NCBI RefSeq assembly: GCF_035830635.1
Contig: NZ_JAYMFI010000015.1
Location: 1-64,000, forward strand
Direction: 5' to 3'
Length of the DNA: 64,000 bases
Origin: Adlercreutzia shanghongiae
GTDB lineage: Bacteria; Actinomycetota; Coriobacteriia; Coriobacteriales; Eggerthellaceae
The notes beneath the pieces were generated by a model. It did no database searches, was not told the DNA's origin, and saw only the letters and a program-made list of their open reading frames with translations. This document shows positions 43,730 through 52,164 of this stretch, piece by piece; position 1 is the stretch's first letter; every line of letters begins with the position of its first letter. The position numbers were made by a program, and so were the translations under genes.

Positions 43730-45208
43730 ATGTCGAAGGAACGTCCGTTGGTGCTGCTGGGCATCACCGGCTGCATCGCCGCTTACAAGGCCTGCGAGAT
43801 TCTGCGCGGGCTGCAGAAGGCCGGGGTGCGCGTGAAGGTGGTCATGACCGAGCATGCCACGAAGTTCGTGGACCCGGTCACGTTCCGAGCGCTCTCCCAC
43901 GAGAAGGTGGCGGTGGGGCTGTTCGATGACCCGAGCGACCCCATCCACCATATTTCGCTTGCCCAGGAATGCGATGTGTTCCTCATCGCGCCCTGCACGG
44001 CCAATGTGATGGCGAAGGTGGCCTGCGGCATTGCCGATGACCTGCTGTCCACCACCGCTCTGGCCACCACGGCTACGCTGGCCATCGCGCCGGCGGCCAA
44101 CGTGCATATGTACGAAGCGGCGGCCACCCAGGAGAACATGGCCACGCTGCGCCGCCGCGGCGTGCGCTTCATCGAGGGCAGCGCGGGCTATCTGGCCTGC
44201 GGCGATGTGGGGCGCGGCCGTTTGGCCGATCCGGCTGTGGTCGTACGCGAGACGTTGGCGCTGCTCGCCGAGCGTGTGGGCGAGGATGCCCTGCGCGCGG
44301 CCTGCGAGGCCCACGGGGAGGTGCTGTTCGCTTCGGTGGCAGAGCAGATTGCCGCGGCTTGCGCATCGGCCCCTGCGGCCTCGCTCGATGGCGCCCCCGA
44401 AAGCAAGCCCGCCGCGGCTTCCGCCCCCTGTCATCCTGAGTGCGAGGCCGAAGGCGCGGAGCCGAAGAATGTCTCCGCTGCCCCTGTTGCCGAAGCCCCC
44501 CAGCCCGGGGCCGTGGCGGACGGTGAGGCTGCCGTGCCCGCGGGGGCTTTGGGCGGGCGCACCGTGCTCGTGACGGCCGGCCCCACCGTAGAGCCCATCG
44601 ATGCGGTGCGCTACATTTCCAACTACTCCTCGGGCAAGATGGGGTATTCCATCGCCGAGGCCGCCGCGGCCCAGGGTGCCCGCGTGGTGCTCGTGTCCGG
44701 CCCGGTGGCCCTGCCCGCGCCAGAGGGCGTGGAGGTGGTGCCGGTGAGGACGGCCCGCGACATGCTGGCTGCTGCCTCATCGGTGTTTCCGGCGGCTGAC
44801 GTTGCGGTGTTCGCCGCCGCCGTGGCCGACCTGCGCCCGGCCAACCCCGCTGACCGCAAGTTGAAGAAGGGGCGCGACGATGCGGCTTTGGCCAACGTCT
44901 CCCTGACGGAGAACCCCGACATCCTGGCCACGCTTGCCGCGGGCAAGCGCCCCGACCAGCACGTCGTGGGTTTCGCCGCTGAAACCAACGACGTGCTCAT
45001 GAACGCCCACGCCAAGCTTAAGAAAAAGCACGCCGACATGATTGTGGCCAACCAGGTGGGCGACGGGCTAGCCTTCGGTACCGATGATGACGAGGTGTGG
45101 CTCGTGACCGCCGATGACGAGGTGCTGCTGCCCCTTATGAGCAAGCGCGATGTGGCCCGCCGCCTCATAGAGGTGGTAGCCAGGCATCTCTCCCGCCCGG
45201 GCGCGTAG
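43730..45208 (+). CDS. coaBC: CoaBC, coenzyme A biosynthesis bifunctional protein
   Basis: The 492-residue protein joins phosphopantothenoylcysteine decarboxylase (CoaC, about 1-190) and phosphopantothenate-cysteine ligase (CoaB, about 275-492). GITGCIAAYKACE begins the FMN-binding fold; IHHIS holds the catalytic His and YLACGDVGRGRL the catalytic Cys157. CoaB shows VTAGPTVEPIDAVRYISN, FAAAVADLRP and NPDILATL. The linker, about residues 205-275, is unusually long, Ala/Pro/Glu-rich, and encoded partly by a repeat-like stretch near 44431. The start ATG 43730 follows AAGGAGG. Confidence 0.93.
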   Translation: MSKERPLVLLGITGCIAAYKACEILRGLQKAGVRVKVVMTEHATKFVDPVTFRALSHEKVAVGLFDDPSDPIHHISLAQECDVFLIAPCTANVMAKVACGIADDLLSTTALATTATLAIAPAANVHMYEAAATQENMATLRRRGVRFIEGSAGYLACGDVGRGRLADPAVVVRETLALLAERVGEDALRAACEAHGEVLFASVAEQIAAACASAPAASLDGAPESKPAAASAPCHPECEAEGAEPKNVSAAPVAEAPQPGAVADGEAAVPAGALGGRTVLVTAGPTVEPIDAVRYISNYSSGKMGYSIAEAAAAQGARVVLVSGPVALPAPEGVEVVPVRTARDMLAAASSVFPAADVAVFAAAVADLRPANPADRKLKKGRDDAALANVSLTENPDILATLAAGKRPDQHVVGFAAETNDVLMNAHAKLKKKHADMIVANQVGDGLAFGTDDDEVWLVTADDEVLLPLMSKRDVARRLIEVVARHLSRPGA

Positions 45209-45214
45209 GGATTT

Positions 45215-45280
45215 CCCATAGGAGCGGCAAAGCTCTCCCACAGAGGCGACGAGGCTCTCCCACAGGAGCGGAAGCGCTCG
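45215..45280. repeat. three tandem 22-bp repeats
   Basis: CCCATAGGAGCGGCAAAGCT, CCCACAGAGGCGACGAGGCT and CCCACAGGAGCGGAAGCGCT begin three units (45215, 45237, 45259). Each can fold a small GAG-CTC hairpin. Confidence 0.7.
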
Positions 45281-45535
45281 CTCATGTCTGGGCGGCGAAG
45301 CTTTCACGCTAGAGCGAGTAAAGTTTTCCGCCCTGTTTTGCGAGAAAAGCGGGTTTGTTTGCAGTGGGGGTTTTTCCGCTGCGGCAGTGCTTCATGGCGA
45401 AAACTTCACGACCTGGGCTTTTTCTATTTGCGCTTTGAAGGGAAGAGATCTTCCGCAGAAGCGATTCGGGCCGAATGTCTAACAACTGCGTTTTTCTTGC
45501 AAAAATGGCGCGAAAACTTTTCTTGGGTCGAAGGC
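45281..45535. other. gene-free stretch
   Basis: Part of a 571-bp gap between coaBC and the response regulator. The open frames on both strands lack convincing ribosome binding sites and protein character. Confidence 0.45.
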
Positions 45536-45670
45536 TTGCAAGCCTGGCCTCGGTCGGGGTTTGCAGGCTCTGTCTTGGTTGGGGAATTTGCAGGCTCTGC
45601 TTTGGTCGGGGAACATGCAAAACCCTGCGTTGGTTGAGGAGCGCGCATAGCTCCGCCTCGATCGGGGGGT
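45536..45670. repeat. five degenerate 25-28-bp tandem repeats
   Basis: The units begin at 45536, 45561, 45588, 45615 and 45643. The consensus is roughly TTGCAGGCTCTG-CTTGGTCGGGGA; units 2 and 3 are nearly identical and the outer ones have drifted. The array ends about 110 bp before the response regulator gene. Confidence 0.75.
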
Positions 45671-45779
45671 GCGCAACGGGAGGGGATTACGAATCTGTAA
45701 GAGTGGACCGATTTCGCCGTCGCGCAGGGGTCTTTTGCCGGGGGCGCGCTATCATGGTGCCTAACGAGAAAGGGGTCCT

Positions 45780-46451
45780 ATGCGGGTTTTGCTGGTCGAG
45801 GACGACAACGCCATCGTGCGGGCGCTTACGGAGCTTTTGGAAGGCGAGGGCTTCGCCGTGCGCTCTTGTGCAACTCAGGACGGAGCCTGCGCGGCTCTGG
45901 CCGTCGACGAGTTCGATATCGCGCTGCTTGACGTGACCCTTGCCCAGGGCAACGGATTCGCCGTGTGCGCGGCAGCCCGTGAGGCGGCGCCGGAGATGCC
46001 GGTCATTTTCCTGACCGCCTCCGACGACGAATACTCCACGGTCGCCGGGCTCGATATGGGGGCGGTGGACTACATCGCCAAGCCCTTCCGCGCCCGCGAG
46101 CTCGTCTCGCGCATTCGGGGGGCGCTGCGGCGCAAGAACCCCACGGACAACGTGCTCGCGGCGGGCGATGTGCGCCTCGACGTGGCCTCAGCGGCGGTGA
46201 CCAAAGAAGGCCGCGAGGTGTTCCTCTCGGCGTTGGAATACCGCCTGTTGCTCTATTTTCTGCAGCATAAGGGGAAGCTCGTGACGCGCGAGAACCTGCG
46301 CGACGCCATTTGGGACAGCGCCGGCGAGTACGTTTCCGACAATGCCCTGAACGTGTACGTGAAGCGCCTGCGCGAGAAGGTGGAAACCGACCCGTCTGAC
46401 CCGCAGCTCATCGTCACGGTGCGCGGACTCGGCTACAAGGTGGGGAAATAG
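45780..46451 (+). CDS. OmpR-family response regulator
   Basis: The 223-residue protein has a receiver domain (VLLVEDDNAI, LLDVTLAQGNG with the phosphorylated Asp, and FLTASDDE, YIAKPF) and a winged-helix output domain (LVTRENLRDAIW, VKRLREKVETDPSDPQLI, VRGLGYKVG). The start is ATG 45780. It is paired with the kinase at 46539, and the ABC exporter beyond suggests a Bce/Van-type stress response. Confidence 0.93.
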   Translation: MRVLLVEDDNAIVRALTELLEGEGFAVRSCATQDGACAALAVDEFDIALLDVTLAQGNGFAVCAAAREAAPEMPVIFLTASDDEYSTVAGLDMGAVDYIAKPFRARELVSRIRGALRRKNPTDNVLAAGDVRLDVASAAVTKEGREVFLSALEYRLLLYFLQHKGKLVTRENLRDAIWDSAGEYVSDNALNVYVKRLREKVETDPSDPQLIVTVRGLGYKVGK

Positions 46452-46538
46452 ATGGGTCGAAGAGGGCTTTCAGGTATGGTCGGGGAAAGCGGAAAGATCT
46501 CTTGCTCGACCAGGCGCAAGGCAAGGGCGGGGATATAA

Positions 46539-47588
46539 GTGGGGTCCTTTTCGACGCTGCTGCGTCAGTGCGCGTTCGTGATGATGGTCGCGGCCGTTCT
46601 CGCCTGGGCGGCTCCGGCTGAGGCAAAGCTTTGGGTGGCGGGCACGGGCTTCGTGCTGCTGGCCATTTTTGCGGGCATCTCGCTGTACCGCCATCACCAG
46701 ATTCGCCGGCTTGCCGCGGAGATTGACGAAGTGCTGCATGCTGGCCGTACGGTAGATTTCTCGAATTGCCGCGAGGGGGACGTGGCGGTGCTTGCCAACG
46801 AGCTGGGGAAGGTGGTGGCGCGTCTGTCGCGCACCCGCGACCAGCTGGCCGCTGAGCGCAACGCTCTGGCTGATTCCTTGGCCGATGTGTCCCATCAGAT
46901 TCGCACGCCGCTGACGGCCGTCACTCTTATGCTGCCGGTGGTGGAGCGCGCCGACGACCCGCGCGAGCGCAAACGCGCTGTGCGCGAGCTGGAGGCCATG
47001 ATAGAACGCGTGTCGTGGCTCGTGACCACGCTTTTGAAGATTGCGAAGGTGGATGCCGGCGCTATGCACGTGGAGCGCCGCGAGGTGCGTGCCGCCGACG
47101 TGGTGCGCCGGGCAGTGGCGCCTTTGGCCACGGCCATGGACCTGCGCGACGTGAACCTGGTGCTTCAGCTGGACGAGGCTGCCACCTTCCAGGGCGATGC
47201 GCCGTGGACCGCCGAGGCCGTGGAGAACATCGCGAAGAACTGCATGGAGCACACGCTGGCGGGCGGCACGGTGACGGTGGCCGTGCGCGAAAACGCCCTG
47301 GCCTGCTCCATTACCGTATCCGATACGGGTCCCGGCATCGCGCCCGAGGATCTGCCCCACATCTTCGAGCGCTTCTATCGGGGAAGGAGCGCGGGCGCGG
47401 TGGCGCCTGAGGGGACGGCCGAGGGGGCGGCTGACGGCAACAATGATGTGCGCCAGCCCGCCGGTTTCGGTATCGGGCTTTCCCTGGCCCAGGCTCTCGT
47501 GTCGGCCCAAGGCGGCACCTTGCGCGCCGCGAACAGCCCGGCCGGCGGCGCCCGCTTCGAGATATCCTTCCCCAAACTGGTGGTATAA
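46539..47588 (+). CDS. sensor histidine kinase of the OmpR-type pair
   Basis: The 349-residue protein starts at GTG 46539 with GGGCGGGGAT upstream. Two membrane helices lie within residues 8-50 with almost no external loop, as in intramembrane-sensing kinases. HisKA has DVSHQIRTPLTAV with the phosphorylated His. The HATPase region has AVENIAKNCMEHTL, SDTGPGIAPEDLPHIFERF and GFGIGLSLAQALV. Kinases of this build often work with ABC exporters, and one follows at 48097. Confidence 0.9.
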   Translation: MGSFSTLLRQCAFVMMVAAVLAWAAPAEAKLWVAGTGFVLLAIFAGISLYRHHQIRRLAAEIDEVLHAGRTVDFSNCREGDVAVLANELGKVVARLSRTRDQLAAERNALADSLADVSHQIRTPLTAVTLMLPVVERADDPRERKRAVRELEAMIERVSWLVTTLLKIAKVDAGAMHVERREVRAADVVRRAVAPLATAMDLRDVNLVLQLDEAATFQGDAPWTAEAVENIAKNCMEHTLAGGTVTVAVRENALACSITVSDTGPGIAPEDLPHIFERFYRGRSAGAVAPEGTAEGAADGNNDVRQPAGFGIGLSLAQALVSAQGGTLRAANSPAGGARFEISFPKLVV

Positions 47589-47635
47589 GGGCGGTATAAG
47601 GGTCAACATCCATTAGAAATGGAAAACTCGGTTGA

Positions 47636-47664
47636 TTGACGGAAAACGGTTCGCGAGGTAAACT
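47636..47664 (+). promoter_or_regulatory. promoter of a putative antisense RNA
   Basis: TTGACG (47636-47641) and TAAACT (47659-47664) are exactly 17 bp apart. The promoter points toward the 3' end of the small membrane-peptide gene on the other strand. Confidence 0.65.
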
Positions 47665-47670
47665 GCGTGG

Positions 47671-47775
47671 TGCTGGGTGGCTTGCCGTTGCAGCGGCGGC
47701 TACCTCGTTTTGCAAGTTTTCAGCTTGCCGAAGTAGCCGTTCTTCCGGTTTAACGGGGGCGGCTACTTCACTTTC
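47671..47775 (+). ncRNA. candidate antisense RNA, type I antitoxin-like
   Basis: A transcript from the promoter at 47636-47664 would contain several hairpins, the strongest pairing GAAGTAGCCG (47730-47739) with CGGCTACTTC (47760-47769). The right arm covers the stop codon of the opposing peptide gene, so the RNA would overlap the toxin mRNA 3' end. The ends are inferred. Confidence 0.45.
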
Positions 47776-47848
47776 GGAGACGCGCCGTCAGATCAGCAAC
47801 CGCTATCACAACCAAGATGAGCGTGAGCAATTCCATCCAAGTAACCAT
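47768..47848 (-). CDS. 26-residue membrane peptide, type I toxin-like
   Basis: ATG 47848 follows CAGGAGGTATGCC, a strong ribosome binding site. The product (MVTWMELLTLILVVIAVADL plus TARLRK) is a single hydrophobic helix with a short basic tail. This is the build of holin-like or TxpA/Fst-type toxins that depolarise the membrane when over-made. It has its own TATAAT upstream and an opposing promoter that could make an antisense RNA over its 3' end. A leader or regulatory micropeptide is the alternative. Confidence 0.65.
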   Translation of the reverse strand: MVTWMELLTLILVVIAVADLTARLRK

Positions 47849-47896
47849 GGCATACCTCCTGAGGATCATGAGATAGCCATACCACCCAGTGCGTTG

Positions 47897-47902
47897 ATTA
47901 TA
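47897..47902 (-). promoter_or_regulatory. -10 box of the membrane-peptide gene
   Basis: TATAAT on the minus strand, 48 bp before the ATG, in a locally AT-rich stretch. The -35 is weak. Confidence 0.55.
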
Positions 47903-47962
47903 ACATAATTTACCTGGTTTAAGAAAACAAATGTACGCTTGATGTATCAAGCGATGTCGCAT

Positions 47963-47999
47963 AAAGGCCCTTCTCGTTCTTAACGTGAAGGGCCTTTTG
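47963..47999. terminator. bidirectional terminator
   Basis: AAAGGCCCTTC (47963-47973) pairs with GAAGGGCCTTT (47987-47997) and is followed by TTGC. A-rich and T-rich flanks allow function on both strands. Confidence 0.75.
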
Positions 48000-48096
48000 C
48001 ATTACGCTATCGTAATGGGCGCGTTAGGGGTGAGCAAGAAGGCTTGCCCATACTTGTTCCGTAGATTGGGAAACCAGGAGAAGAAAGGCATCTGGC

Positions 48097-48780
48097 ATGG
48101 ACATCTTGACGGTCAGCCACTTGACGAAGATCTACGGAGAGGGTGAGGCGGCCACGCGCGCTTTGGACGACGTGTCGTTTTCCGTGGCCGAGGGCGAGTT
48201 CGTGGCCATCGTGGGCTCGTCGGGCTCGGGCAAATCGACGCTTCTGCACCTCATCGGCGGGGTGGACCGCCCCACGTCGGGACACGTGCTCTTAAACGGT
48301 GCCGATGTGTACGCGCGAAGCGATGAGGAGCTGGCGGTGTTCCGCCGCCGCGAGGTGGGGCTGGTGTATCAGTTCTACAATCTGGTGCCGGTGCTGAACG
48401 TGGTGGAGAACATGACGCTGCCCGTGGCCTTGGACGGCCGCGTGGTGAACGAGGACCGCCTCGCGAGCTTGGTGGGACGCCTGGGGCTTGCCGGCCGCGA
48501 GGGGCATCTGCCGAGCCAGCTTTCCGGCGGCCAGCAGCAGCGCGTGGCCATCGGGCGCGCGCTCATGAACGCGCCGGCGGTGGTGCTGGCCGACGAGCCC
48601 ACGGGCAACCTGGATACGCGCAACAGCGGCGAGATCATGCAGCTTCTGCGCGATTCCAACCGCGAGTTCGGCCAGACCATGATCGTCATCACCCACGACG
48701 AGGAGATTGCGCTGGCGGCCGATCGCATCATCGCCGTGGAGGACGGCCGCATCGTGCGCGACGAGAGGATCCGCCGATGA
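48097..48780 (+). CDS. MacB/LolD-type ABC transporter ATPase
   Basis: The 227-residue ATPase has Walker A (GSSGSGKST), the signature LSGGQQQRVAIGRAL and Walker B (VVLADEPTGNLD), the wording typical of the MacB/LolD/FtsE branch that powers extrusion rather than import. It overlaps the permease gene by four bases (ATGA). The adjacent two-component system probably controls the pair. Confidence 0.93.
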   Translation: MDILTVSHLTKIYGEGEAATRALDDVSFSVAEGEFVAIVGSSGSGKSTLLHLIGGVDRPTSGHVLLNGADVYARSDEELAVFRRREVGLVYQFYNLVPVLNVVENMTLPVALDGRVVNEDRLASLVGRLGLAGREGHLPSQLSGGQQQRVAIGRALMNAPAVVLADEPTGNLDTRNSGEIMQLLRDSNREFGQTMIVITHDEEIALAADRIIAVEDGRIVRDERIRR

Positions 48781-51700
48781 ACGCCATGGCCAACTTCACG
48801 GTGAAATCGCTGCGCGCCAACCGGGTGCGCACGCTGGTGACCATCGCGGGCGTGGCCCTGGCCGCCGCCCTGCTCACGGCGGTGCTCACCACCTATGCCT
48901 CGCTGAACGACTTCCTCTACCGCATGGAAGCCGAGCAGTCGGGCACGTGGATGGCCTGCGTGGAAGCGCCGGGTGGTGCCGCCACGCAGGAGCGGATCGA
49001 TGCCGCGGCGGCCGACCCGTTGGTGGAGGCCGTAGCCACGCTGCGCGATGTGGGCTTCGGGCGCCTGACGCCCGAGCAGCAAAACGTGCTGGGCGCCTAC
49101 GTGCCCGTGCGCGCGGCTACCGGCGACGTGAGCGCCATCTGCGGCATCCGGCCGAGCGAGGGGCGGCTGCCCGAGAACGAAAACGAGGTCATGCTGTTCG
49201 CCGCCTGGCAGAGCTATGAGAACCTGGAGCTGGGCGACGAGATCACCTTGGAGGTGGGCCGGCGCGTGGCACGGCTCGCCCCCGGCGAGGAGGGCGAGCA
49301 GGTCCACGGCGAGAAGGAGCTCGGCTGGGGCGTGAACGACGGTGAGGGCGTGGAGAGCGTCATCGAAGACGGCACGCCGCTCGACTCGTCCATGGGCGTC
49401 TTCGACGCGGCCTCCGACGGCGGCAAGTTCAACGAGGAGCTGGTGGATACCGGAAAGCGCACCTTCACGGTGGTGGGCTTCTACGACAGGGTCGGCTACG
49501 CGCTGTCCACCGGTGCGGGCATGACGGCGCTCACCGGCCCCGGGGCCGCCAGCGAGGATGCCTTCGCCAATGTGTACCTCACGCTGAGCGACGTCGCGAG
49601 CGCCCAGGACGTGTCAGCGCAGGCCGAGGCGCTGTTTTCCGACGACCACATCGTGCTGCACACCTCCATGCTGCGCTACATGGGCATCTCCGACGGCGCG
49701 TCGCTGTGGTCCACGTTCTACGGCATCGTGGCGGTGCTGGCGGGCGTTATCGTGGTGGCCTGCGTGTCGCTCATCTTCAACGCCTTCAACATCTCGGTGG
49801 CCGAGCGCATCAAGCAGTTCGGCCTGCTGTCGTCGGTGGGCGCCTCGCGCCGGCAGCTGCGCCGCGCGGTGGTGCTGGAAGGGGCCCTGGTGGCGCTCGT
49901 GGGCATTCCGCTGGGACTGCTCGTCGGCCTGGGCGGCTGTGCGGTCACCTTCGCCTTCATCGGCCCCATGATCGCCACGCTGTCGGGCGCCGAGGACGTG
50001 CCCTTTACCCTGGCGGTGAACGGGGTGGTGCTGGCCTTGGCGGCGGCGCTCACCTTCGTGACGGTGCTCGTGTCGGTGTGGATTCCTGCGAAGCGCGCGA
50101 GCCGCACGAACATCATCGACTCGCTGCGGGCCCAGGGCGCAACCCGCGTCTCGAAGCGCGGCGAGAAGGCGGCGGCGCGGGCGGCGGCCGGATGCCGGCT
50201 GTGGCAGTCGCGCGGGGTGTCCGGGCGCCTGTTCGGCATCGGCGGCACGCTGGCGCGCATCAACCGCAAGCGGGGCACGGGGAAGGGCCGGGCGGCATCG
50301 GTGTCGCTGGCGCTGGCCATCGTGCTGCTCATGACGGCGGGCTCCCTGAACGTGTTTCTGGGCACGCTGACCGACGTGGTGAGCGGGGGCGGCGAGACGG
50401 CCGGCCAGGTGTCGGTGACGACCCAGCTCATGGCCGTGACCCACGGCGAGGCCGACGGGGTGCCGGAAGGCTCCGCGGGTGAGGGCGCGGTCGAAGGCGA
50501 CGGCGGGACTGCGGCCGATGGGGCTGCCGCCGAGGTGCCGGGCGCGGAAGGCGCTGCGACGGGCACGGCGCGTGTGGAAGGCGCTGCCGATGGGGCCGAC
50601 GCGATCGCCGATGACGCGGCGCCCACCACGCCCGAGGCCCTGCTGGCCGAGGACAATGCGCGCCTTGCCGACGAGGCCGCCGTGTTCGCGGAGGCCTTCG
50701 ACACCTTAGGTGCGCTTCCGAACGCGAGCCCGATGGGCTGGAAGCTCTCAGGCGATGCGAACGTGGTGCTTCCCGCCTCCATGGTGGGGGAGGCCTTCAC
50801 GAATGAGGACGGCCTGATGGGCGGCGTGATGGCCGACGGGCGCTACGGCACCGTGGCCTCCCTGGTCTATTTGGACGATGCCTCCTTCGACGCCTATGCG
50901 CGCGAGGCGGGGCTTGATCCCGCCGATTTCCGCGACCCGGTGCACCTGCGCGCCATCGCGCTCGGCCGGGGCTACGGCAACAACGGCTCCCTCTACCAGC
51001 TGCTCGACGTGCTGCGCGAGCCGGGCGTGGTGGACGTCATCGCGACGGCCACCTATCAGGGAAAACCTGTGGCCGGCTTTGGCATGAGCGCGGAGCTTGG
51101 CGCCGATGACTCGCTGCAGTTCGCCTTCGTGCCCTATGCCCCCGCAGGTTCGGATGACACCCTCTCGAGCCTGACCATGGCCGACGTGGAGGTGCAGACG
51201 GTCTCGCTCGAGGTGGCCGCCGTGGTGGACGAGACGCCCCCGGTGGTGGGCGGACCCGGAGCCGGCCTGCAGCTCATCGTGCCCATGTCTGTGGCCGCCT
51301 ACCAGGGGTTCGGCAACACCGATCCGGTGTTCTACAGCTACTTCGACCCGACCGATGGCGACCATGTCGCCCTGGCCGAGGAGTTGTCGAGCGCGGGCGG
51401 CGAGTACTTCCACGATGTGGAGGGCTACGAGCCCACGTTCTACTCGTACAACGATTTCATCGCCGAGCAGGACTCCACCCAGATGCTCGCGATGGTGGTG
51501 AACGTGTTCTGCCTGCTGTTCACCGTCATCCTGGCGCTCATCGCCATGGCGAACGTGTTCAACACGGTGACGAACGGCCTCATCCTGCGCCGCCGCGAGT
51601 TCGCGGTCATGCGCTCGGTGGGCCTTTCGAACCGCCAGTTCCGCCGCATGATAGCCGAGGAGTGCATGAGCTTCGGCATTGCCGGCCTGGTGCCGGGGCT

Positions 51701-51902
51701 GCTCATCTCGGCGCTGGTGGCGTGGCTTCTGTGGGCCGTGGTGACCCAGTCGATGAGCGGTTTGGGCTTCACGCTGCCCTGGGGCTACGTGGCGCTGGCT
51801 GTGGGGCTCACGGCGGCGGCCATGGGCATCTCGGTGGCCTACGGCATGCACCGCTGCCGCGCCGACAGCGTGGTGGAGGCCCTGCGCGCCGACGCCGTGT
51901 AG
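48777..51902 (+). CDS. FtsX/MacB-type ABC permease
   Basis: The 1041-residue membrane protein has an N-terminal helix (about 18-40), a large external domain, a three-helix FtsX unit near 320-440 (IVAVLAGVIVVACVSLIFNA, RIKQFGLLSSVGASRRQLRR), a central Ala/Gly-rich linker around 555-620, a second external domain and a C-terminal FtsX unit (MVVNVFCLLFTVILALIAMA, REFAVMRSVGLSNRQFRRM). Two FtsX units in one chain match BceB-like or peptide/antibiotic-resistance permeases. The substrate is unknown. Confidence 0.9.
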   Translation: MNAMANFTVKSLRANRVRTLVTIAGVALAAALLTAVLTTYASLNDFLYRMEAEQSGTWMACVEAPGGAATQERIDAAAADPLVEAVATLRDVGFGRLTPEQQNVLGAYVPVRAATGDVSAICGIRPSEGRLPENENEVMLFAAWQSYENLELGDEITLEVGRRVARLAPGEEGEQVHGEKELGWGVNDGEGVESVIEDGTPLDSSMGVFDAASDGGKFNEELVDTGKRTFTVVGFYDRVGYALSTGAGMTALTGPGAASEDAFANVYLTLSDVASAQDVSAQAEALFSDDHIVLHTSMLRYMGISDGASLWSTFYGIVAVLAGVIVVACVSLIFNAFNISVAERIKQFGLLSSVGASRRQLRRAVVLEGALVALVGIPLGLLVGLGGCAVTFAFIGPMIATLSGAEDVPFTLAVNGVVLALAAALTFVTVLVSVWIPAKRASRTNIIDSLRAQGATRVSKRGEKAAARAAAGCRLWQSRGVSGRLFGIGGTLARINRKRGTGKGRAASVSLALAIVLLMTAGSLNVFLGTLTDVVSGGGETAGQVSVTTQLMAVTHGEADGVPEGSAGEGAVEGDGGTAADGAAAEVPGAEGAATGTARVEGAADGADAIADDAAPTTPEALLAEDNARLADEAAVFAEAFDTLGALPNASPMGWKLSGDANVVLPASMVGEAFTNEDGLMGGVMADGRYGTVASLVYLDDASFDAYAREAGLDPADFRDPVHLRAIALGRGYGNNGSLYQLLDVLREPGVVDVIATATYQGKPVAGFGMSAELGADDSLQFAFVPYAPAGSDDTLSSLTMADVEVQTVSLEVAAVVDETPPVVGGPGAGLQLIVPMSVAAYQGFGNTDPVFYSYFDPTDGDHVALAEELSSAGGEYFHDVEGYEPTFYSYNDFIAEQDSTQMLAMVVNVFCLLFTVILALIAMANVFNTVTNGLILRRREFAVMRSVGLSNRQFRRMIAEECMSFGIAGLVPGLLISALVAWLLWAVVTQSMSGLGFTLPWGYVALAVGLTAAAMGISVAYGMHRCRADSVVEALRADAV

Positions 51903-52002
51903 GGGCCTGCGGCGCCTCTTTGTCGGTCGGAGATGCGGAATCTTTCCGGATGCTCTGCCGGGGAGGAAACCCGCGGGCGTTCTGGCGAGGAAGAAACCCG
52001 TA

Positions 52003-52027
52003 GGGGACGGCTTCAGCCGTCCCCTTT
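52003..52027 (+). terminator. hairpin behind the ABC permease
   Basis: GGGGACGGCT (52003-52012) pairs with AGCCGTCCCC (52015-52024), followed by TTTCCT. It has the same look as the REP-like palindromes elsewhere in the window. Confidence 0.7.
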
Positions 52028-52164
52028 CCTGCTCCCGGTAACGGACGGCGCCAGGGCCGAAGGCCAGCTAAAGCTGGCCCCTACAAAGAAATGGCGCGTT
52101 GCCCGGTTGCGGTTCGGTCGCCTCGCTCCCTTGCTCTTTGCGGTTCTAGCGCCGCATCGGCTTC

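Noticed and set aside
45309..45620. Minus-strand protein with nine-residue repeats across the tandem array
   Set aside because: No usable ribosome binding site; the peptide repeats are only the consequence of a 27-bp DNA repeat.
45215..45670. CRISPR array
   Set aside because: The repeats are contiguous without unique spacers, degenerate, and there are no cas genes in the window.
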